Shown: in pieces, positions 60,002 to 64,000 of the stretch
How the letters are laid out: each line of letters opens with the position of its first letter
Numbering within the stretch: the first letter of the stretch is position 1
DNA from: Streptomyces sp. NBC_01244
GTDB taxonomy: Bacteria; Actinomycetota; Actinomycetes; Streptomycetales; Streptomycetaceae
Assembly (NCBI RefSeq): GCF_035987325.1
Contig: NZ_CP108488.1
Coordinates: forward strand, 1,550,001-1,614,000
Direction: 5' to 3'
DNA: 64,000 nucleotides
Made by a program: the position numbers and the translations under genes
Notes under the pieces: model-generated
Seen by the model: the letters and a program-made list of their open reading frames with translations, nothing else
Told to the model about the DNA's origin: nothing
Databases searched by the model: none

Positions 60002-61248
60002 GCACGTCGACCACCACCACCGCCGCCCCGGCCGTGCCGCCCTGCTCCCGGGCCAGGGCCGCCGTCGGGCGGCTGCTGATCCGCCGGGCCCTGGACCGGT
60101 TGCCGCTCCAGGTCCGGATGGGCCCCGACGGGACCCTGGGGCGGGGCGGCCCCGCGATGGCGGTGTACGACCCGGACGCCTTCGAGCGCCGGATCGCGGC
60201 CGAGGGGCTGATCGGCTTCGGCGAGTCGTACCTGGCCGGGGAGTGGGACGCGCGCGACCCGGTCGCCGTCCTGACCGTGCTGGCCGGGCACGTGACGGGG
60301 CTGGTCCCGGCTCCGCTCCAGCGGCTGCGCGGCCTGTGGGCATCCCGGCACCCGGCCGCGGAGCGCAACACCCCGGACGGCTCGCGGACGAACGTCCGGC
60401 GCCACTACGACCTGTCGAACGAGCTCTTCGCCGAGTTCCTCGACCCGACGATGACCTACTCCTCAGCGGTGTTCCGCGCCCTGCCCGCGGGCCGGGAGCA
60501 GCTCGCCGAGGCCCAGCACCGCAAGATCGACATGCTGCTGGACCTCGCGGAGACCGGTCCGGGCACCCGGCTGCTGGAGATCGGCACGGGCTGGGGCGAG
60601 CTGGCCGTCCGGGCCGCCCGGCGCGGTGCGCACGTGGTCACCCTGACCCTGTCGCGGGAGCAGCGGGAGCTGGCCCTGCGCCGGATCGCGGCCGCGGGGC
60701 TGTCCGACCGCGTCGAGGTGCGGCTCTGCGACTACCGGGAGGCCGAGGGGAGGTACGACGCCATCGTGAGCGTCGAGATGATCGAGGCGGTCGGCGCCGA
60801 GTACTGGCCGGTGTACTTCGCCACGCTGGACCGCCTGTTGGCGCCCGGCGGGCGCGTCGCGCTCCAGGCGATCACCATGCCGCACGAGCGGATGCTCGCC
60901 ACCAGGGACACGTACACCTGGATCCACAAGTACATCTTCCCCGGCGGGATGCTGCCGTCCGTGCGGGTGGTGGAGGAGATGGCGCGCTCGCACACCGGGC
61001 TGCGCGTGACCCGCTCCGAGGCCTACGGGGCCCACTACGCGCAGACGCTGCGGTTGTGGCGGGAGCGCTTCGCCGAGCGGGCCGACCGGGTGGCGGAGTT
61101 GGGCTTCGACGCGACGTTCCGGCGGATGTGGACCTTCTACCTGGCGTACTGCGAGGCCGGTTTCGCCTCGGGCTACCTGGACGTGCACCAGTTCCTGCTG
61201 ACACGCACGGCCCCGGAGGGGCTCGCGGCGGGCGGTGGTCCCCGGTGA
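59998..61248 (+). CDS. Cyclopropane-fatty-acid-synthase-like SAM methyltransferase
   Basis: A 416-residue SAM-dependent methyltransferase. N-terminal half has the CFA motif YDPDAFERRIAAEGLIGFGESYLAGEWD (about 59-86); SAM motif I is LLEIGTGWGELAVRAAR (about 197-213), and HYDLSNELFAEFLDPTMTYSSA (about 137-158) holds the family's acidic-aromatic patch. These enzymes methylate or cyclopropanate the double bonds of membrane phospholipid acyl chains. AGGAGG lies upstream. Order and neighbours match M. tuberculosis ufaA1 (Rv0447c). Confidence 0.9.
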   Translation: MSTSTTTTAAPAVPPCSRARAAVGRLLIRRALDRLPLQVRMGPDGTLGRGGPAMAVYDPDAFERRIAAEGLIGFGESYLAGEWDARDPVAVLTVLAGHVTGLVPAPLQRLRGLWASRHPAAERNTPDGSRTNVRRHYDLSNELFAEFLDPTMTYSSAVFRALPAGREQLAEAQHRKIDMLLDLAETGPGTRLLEIGTGWGELAVRAARRGAHVVTLTLSREQRELALRRIAAAGLSDRVEVRLCDYREAEGRYDAIVSVEMIEAVGAEYWPVYFATLDRLLAPGGRVALQAITMPHERMLATRDTYTWIHKYIFPGGMLPSVRVVEEMARSHTGLRVTRSEAYGAHYAQTLRLWRERFAERADRVAELGFDATFRRMWTFYLAYCEAGFASGYLDVHQFLLTRTAPEGLAAGGGPR

Positions 61249-62054
61249 ACTGGGGCGGCCTCGGACTCAACCTGGCCGTCTCGGCGGGGGCGGCCCTCGC
61301 CGTCATGCTGGCCGCCTTCGCCATCGGTGTCCGGCTACACATGCACCGCCTGGTGGACGTGGCCTGGGGCTTGGGCTTCGTCGCCGTCTCGGTGGCCACG
61401 TACGCCCTGTCGGGCGGCCGGCACCCCCTGCCGGCGGTCCTGGCGGTGCTGTGGGGCCTGCGGCTGGCCGCGCACATCGCGCGGCGCGGCCGGGGGCACG
61501 GCGAGGACCCGCGCTACGAGCGGATGCTCGCCAAGGCTCCGGGCAACCCGAACGCGTACGCGCTGCGCATGGTCTACCTGCTCCAGGCGGCCCTTGTCTG
61601 GCTGGTCTCGCTACCCGTGCAGGCGGCGGCGTACGCGACCGGGCGTCCCGGGGCCCTGGAGGTGGCGGGCGCGGCGCTGTGGCTGTGCGGGCTGCTCTTC
61701 GAGGCGGTCGGCGACCATCAGCTGGCCCGGTTCAAGGCGGATCCCGCGAACCGGGGACGGATCATGGAGCGGGGCCTGTGGTCCTGGACCCGTCACCCGA
61801 ACTACTTCGGCGACTTCTGCGTGTGGTGGGGGCTGTCGCTGACCGCCTGGACCTCGGGCGGAGCGGTGGCGGTGTCGGTGGTCTCCCCGCTCGTAATGTC
61901 GTACCTGCTGATCGGCGGCAGCGGGAAGCGGCTGCTGGAGCGGCACATGGCGGACCGTCCCGGCTACGCCGCGTACCAGGCCCGCACCAGTGGCTTCCTG
62001 CCGCGGCCGCCCCGGCGTCCCGGCCCGCCCCGCCACAGGCCACCGGTGGTTTGA
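61245..62054 (+). CDS. DUF1295 membrane protein
   Basis: A 269-residue protein with about six hydrophobic helices and the DUF1295/steroid-5-alpha-reductase-like C-terminal signature GLWSWTRHPNYFGDFCVWWG (about 178-197), plus DVAWGLGFVAVS and FEAVGDHQLARFKADP. Members of the wider family are NADPH-dependent membrane reductases of alkene bonds. GTGA overlap with the methyltransferase gene completes a chain of three 4-base overlaps. It ends the operon that parallels Rv0449c-Rv0446c. Confidence 0.85.
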   Translation: MNWGGLGLNLAVSAGAALAVMLAAFAIGVRLHMHRLVDVAWGLGFVAVSVATYALSGGRHPLPAVLAVLWGLRLAAHIARRGRGHGEDPRYERMLAKAPGNPNAYALRMVYLLQAALVWLVSLPVQAAAYATGRPGALEVAGAALWLCGLLFEAVGDHQLARFKADPANRGRIMERGLWSWTRHPNYFGDFCVWWGLSLTAWTSGGAVAVSVVSPLVMSYLLIGGSGKRLLERHMADRPGYAAYQARTSGFLPRPPRRPGPPRHRPPVV

Positions 62055-62098
62055 TCGGGTACGTCCTGATATCTGGGTCGCGTTGGTACAGTCGCGGC

Positions 62099-62578
62099 AT
62101 GGCGGTGGACGAGCTCGACACACGGATCCTGCGCCTGCTGATCGAGCAGCCGCGCACCAGCGTCCGGGAGTACGCCCGGATCCTCGGCGTCGCGCGCGGC
62201 ACCCTCCAGGCCCGGCTCGACCGGCTGGAGCGCACCGGGGTGATCACCGGGACGGGGCCCGCGCTCTCCCCCGCCGCGCTCGGGCATCCCGTTCTGGCCT
62301 TCGTGCACATCGAGGTCACCCAGGGGAACCTGGACGAGGTCGGCGACGCGCTGGCCTCCGTACCGGAGATCATCGAGGCCTTCTCGATCACCGGCGGCGG
62401 GGACTTGCTGACCCGGGTGGCCGCGCGGGACAACGCGCACCTCGAGGACGTCATCCAGGGGCTGATCCGGCTGCCCGGCGTGGTGCGCACCCGGACCGAG
62501 GTCGCGCTGCGCGAGCGGGTGCCGCACCGGCTCCTCCCCCTGGTCGAGTCCGTGGGACGGGCGGCACGCAAACCCTGA
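62099..62578 (+). CDS. Lrp/AsnC family transcriptional regulator
   Basis: A 159-residue regulator with the AsnC HTH at residues 1-50 (ELDTRILRLLIEQPRTSVREYARILGVARGTLQARLDRLE) and the ligand-binding RAM domain (AFVHIEVTQGN, EVIEAF-like VPEIIEAFSITGGGDLLTRV). These proteins usually respond to amino acids. No ribosome binding site precedes ATG 62099, but TACAGT lies 12 bases upstream, so a near-leaderless transcript is possible. It lies downstream of the lipid operon without an obvious terminator. Confidence 0.85.
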   Translation: MAVDELDTRILRLLIEQPRTSVREYARILGVARGTLQARLDRLERTGVITGTGPALSPAALGHPVLAFVHIEVTQGNLDEVGDALASVPEIIEAFSITGGGDLLTRVAARDNAHLEDVIQGLIRLPGVVRTRTEVALRERVPHRLLPLVESVGRAARKP

Positions 62579-62630
62579 CAAGATGGTCGTGACAGGCATA
62601 AGACAGGCACCGGCAGGACGGGCACTACGG

Positions 62631-63308
62631 ATGATCTCCGTCATATTCGATCTCGACGGCACCCTCGTGGACAGCGAGCCGAACTACTACGAGTCCGGGC
62701 GACGCACGCTGGAGCGCCACGGGGTCCCCGATTTCACCTGGGAGCAGCACTCCCGGTACATCGGCATCGGCACCCTGGAAACCCTGGAGATCCTCCGGGA
62801 CGAGTACGGGATCCCGGCCCCGGTGGAGCAACTGCTCGCCGAGCAGAACGCCGCCTACCTCGAGCTCGCCCGGACCCGCACCGAGGCCTACCCCGAGATG
62901 CGCGCGTTCGTGCGGCGGCTGCACTCCGAGGGCGTGCCGATGGCGGTGGCCTCCGGCTCCTCGCGCGAGGCGATCGACGCGGTCCTGGCGGGCACCGGGC
63001 TGGACGAGCTGCTGACCACGGTGGTCTCCGCCGAGGAGGTGGCGCAGGGCAAGCCCGCCCCGGACGTGTTCCTGGAGGCGGCGCGGCGGCTGGGCGCGGA
63101 CCCCGCCGACTGCGTGGTCGTCGAGGACGCCGCGCCGGGCGCCCTGGCCGCGCGGGCCGCCGGCATGCGCTGCGTGGCGGTCCCGTACGTGGCGGCCACC
63201 GCCGACGACCCCGCCTTCGCGGCGGCCGGTCTCCTCTTCCCCTCCGGGCAGACGGAGTTCAGCGCGGAGAGCGCCTACACCTGGCTCACCGCGGCCCAGG
63301 CCGCCTGA
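62631..63308 (+). CDS. HAD family hydrolase (phosphoglycolate-phosphatase-like)
   Basis: A 225-residue HAD phosphatase. Motif I FDLDGTLVDSEP (6-17) carries the nucleophile Asp, motif II ASGSSRE (about 106-112), Lys in QGKPAPDVF (about 140-148) and motif III VVVEDAAPGALAARAAG (about 163-179). It belongs to the beta-phosphoglucomutase/phosphoglycolate-phosphatase subgroup; the substrate is not evident. ATG 62631 is chosen because motif I begins there; an in-frame ATG at 62583 would add 16 residues. Confidence 0.85.
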   Translation: MISVIFDLDGTLVDSEPNYYESGRRTLERHGVPDFTWEQHSRYIGIGTLETLEILRDEYGIPAPVEQLLAEQNAAYLELARTRTEAYPEMRAFVRRLHSEGVPMAVASGSSREAIDAVLAGTGLDELLTTVVSAEEVAQGKPAPDVFLEAARRLGADPADCVVVEDAAPGALAARAAGMRCVAVPYVAATADDPAFAAAGLLFPSGQTEFSAESAYTWLTAAQAA

Positions 63309-63403
63309 GTCGTCGGGACGCCCCGGGCTCGCCGCACCACCCCGGCGACCCGGGGTTCCGGCGTGCTCTGGTGTCCTGCGGGCGGCGCTGTCACCATGCC
63401 GGG

Positions 63404-64000
63404 GTGACCGCCACCCTGATGCCCCCGGGCTCCGAGCGCGGACCGCGCCGCTGGCCCCTGCTGGGGAACCTTCCCGCCTTCGCCCGCGATCCGCTGGCCT
63501 TCTTCGAGTCGCTGCGCGACGAGTACGGGGACTGGGTGCCCTGGGCACTCGGACCGCAGCGCAACGTCCTGGTCTCGCGTCCGGAGCACGCGGGAGAGCT
63601 GCTCGGCGCCGTGGAGTCCACCTTCAGCCCGACCGAACTGGGCTGGGCCTTCCGCCAGTTGCTCGGCAACGGGGTGGTCGTGGCCACCGGCGAGGACTGG
63701 CGGCGCAAGCGCGCACTGGTCCAGCCCTCGGTGCGCCCGCGCCAAGTGCGCGCGTACGCGGGCACGATGGTCGAATGCGCCGACGCGCTGATCTCCGGCT
63801 GGAGCGACGGCGAGCGGATCGACGTGCACCGGGAAATGGCCGGGCTCACCCAACGGATCGCGGTGCGCACCCTGTTCGGGAGCGACGCCGCCGGCCGGGA
63901 GGCGCCCATCAGCGCCGCCATGGCCACCGCGCAGCGCGAACTCGGCGCCGAGTTCCGGGGCGTGACCATGTTCCTGCCGCCGTGGGTGCAGACTCCGGGA
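63404..64000 (+). CDS. Cytochrome P450 (N-terminal part, runs off the window)
   Basis: The first 199 residues of a P450, in frame to the end of the window. It starts MTATLMPPGSERGPRRWPLLGNLPAF, a typical proline-rich N-terminus without a membrane anchor, and contains VVATGEDWRRKRALVQPSV (the WxxxR helix-C heme-propionate motif) and LTQRIAVRTLFG. The I-helix and heme-Cys are beyond the edge. GTG 63404 or ATG 63419 starts it. An electron partner is not adjacent; ferredoxin reductase FprA lies 26 kb away. Function unknown. Confidence 0.9.
   Translation, partial: MTATLMPPGSERGPRRWPLLGNLPAFARDPLAFFESLRDEYGDWVPWALGPQRNVLVSRPEHAGELLGAVESTFSPTELGWAFRQLLGNGVVVATGEDWRRKRALVQPSVRPRQVRAYAGTMVECADALISGWSDGERIDVHREMAGLTQRIAVRTLFGSDAAGREAPISAAMATAQRELGAEFRGVTMFLPPWVQTPG

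Noticed and set aside
36498..64000. Functional pairing of FprA-like reductase with the P450 at 63404
   Set aside because: They are 26 kb apart and in different transcription units; no sequence evidence joins them.
46415..64000. Thaxtomin-like nitration system (nos plus P450)
   Set aside because: The txt genes and a TxtE-like context are missing; the P450 is 16 kb away and incomplete, so the link is not supported.

Overview
The window is a 64 kb piece of actinobacterial chromosome, almost certainly Streptomyces. The evidence is very high GC with near-exclusive G/C third codon positions, frequent GTG starts, strong GGAGG-type ribosome binding sites, and many families typical of or restricted to streptomycetes (DUF6332, DUF6421, DUF6986, DUF5134, mycothiol-dependent maleylpyruvate isomerase fold, LVIVD, FprA-type reductase, Wx10EH LitR-like MerR regulator). 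Neither rRNA/tRNA genes nor IS elements, integrases, phage genes or CRISPR arrays were seen. About 63 protein genes cover most of the sequence; both window edges cut a gene (a minus-strand gene at 1-52 and a cytochrome P450 at 63404-64000).

Layout. 0-20 kb: an RsbW-like ATPase, a ROK regulator, AlkB, a DinB/MDMPI enzyme, a beta-helix membrane protein, a secreted spherulin-4 protein, a TetR (WHG) regulator divergent from an F420-type nitroreductase with a clear repeated palindromic operator, a geranylgeranyl-reductase-like flavoprotein, an M20 dipeptidase, a metallo-beta-lactamase-fold hydrolase, a TmrB-NUDIX fusion, a LacI regulator, a DUF6986 aldolase, and the etfB-etfA electron-transfer flavoprotein pair with a flavin reductase and a thioredoxin. 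20-35 kb: a lysophospholipid acyltransferase, secreted alginate-lyase-family protein, MFS transporter, transglutaminase-like protein with a start codon buried in a perfect inverted repeat, a DUF6421-SDR-threonine-aldolase operon, a decayed esterase, an LLM oxidoreductase with a divergent PadR regulator, GDPD, GNAT, and a DUF5134/M56/PAP2/TetR run. 34-52 kb: LVIVD and DUF305 exported proteins, an FprA-like reductase, an ArsR regulator and old yellow enzyme that share operator-like motifs, a BNR-repeat protein, a vWA lipoprotein, a RibD-type reductase, ung, a CbiX-like protein, a lactonase-like propeller, a bacterial nitric oxide synthase oxygenase, a FUSC transporter, a universal stress protein, an amino-acid permease and a histidine phosphatase.

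52.5-62 kb is the most coherent block: an ECF sigma factor, a LitR-type B12-binding MerR regulator, a DNA photolyase, an SDR-DUF2867 protein and a translationally coupled four-gene lipid operon (FAD oxidoreductase, DUF1365, cyclopropane-synthase-like methyltransferase, DUF1295). The four-gene order matches the Mycobacterium tuberculosis locus next to sigK (Rv0449c to Rv0446c). The set reads as a light or singlet-oxygen response that couples DNA repair to membrane-lipid modification; that functional link is inference. A 22-bp tandem array lies inside this block upstream of the photolyase gene. The window ends with an AsnC regulator, a HAD phosphatase and the P450.

Most genes are single or two-gene units with convergent ends separated by strong hairpins; several convergent pairs overlap. 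All functions are assigned from recognised motifs and family knowledge, with no database search behind them.
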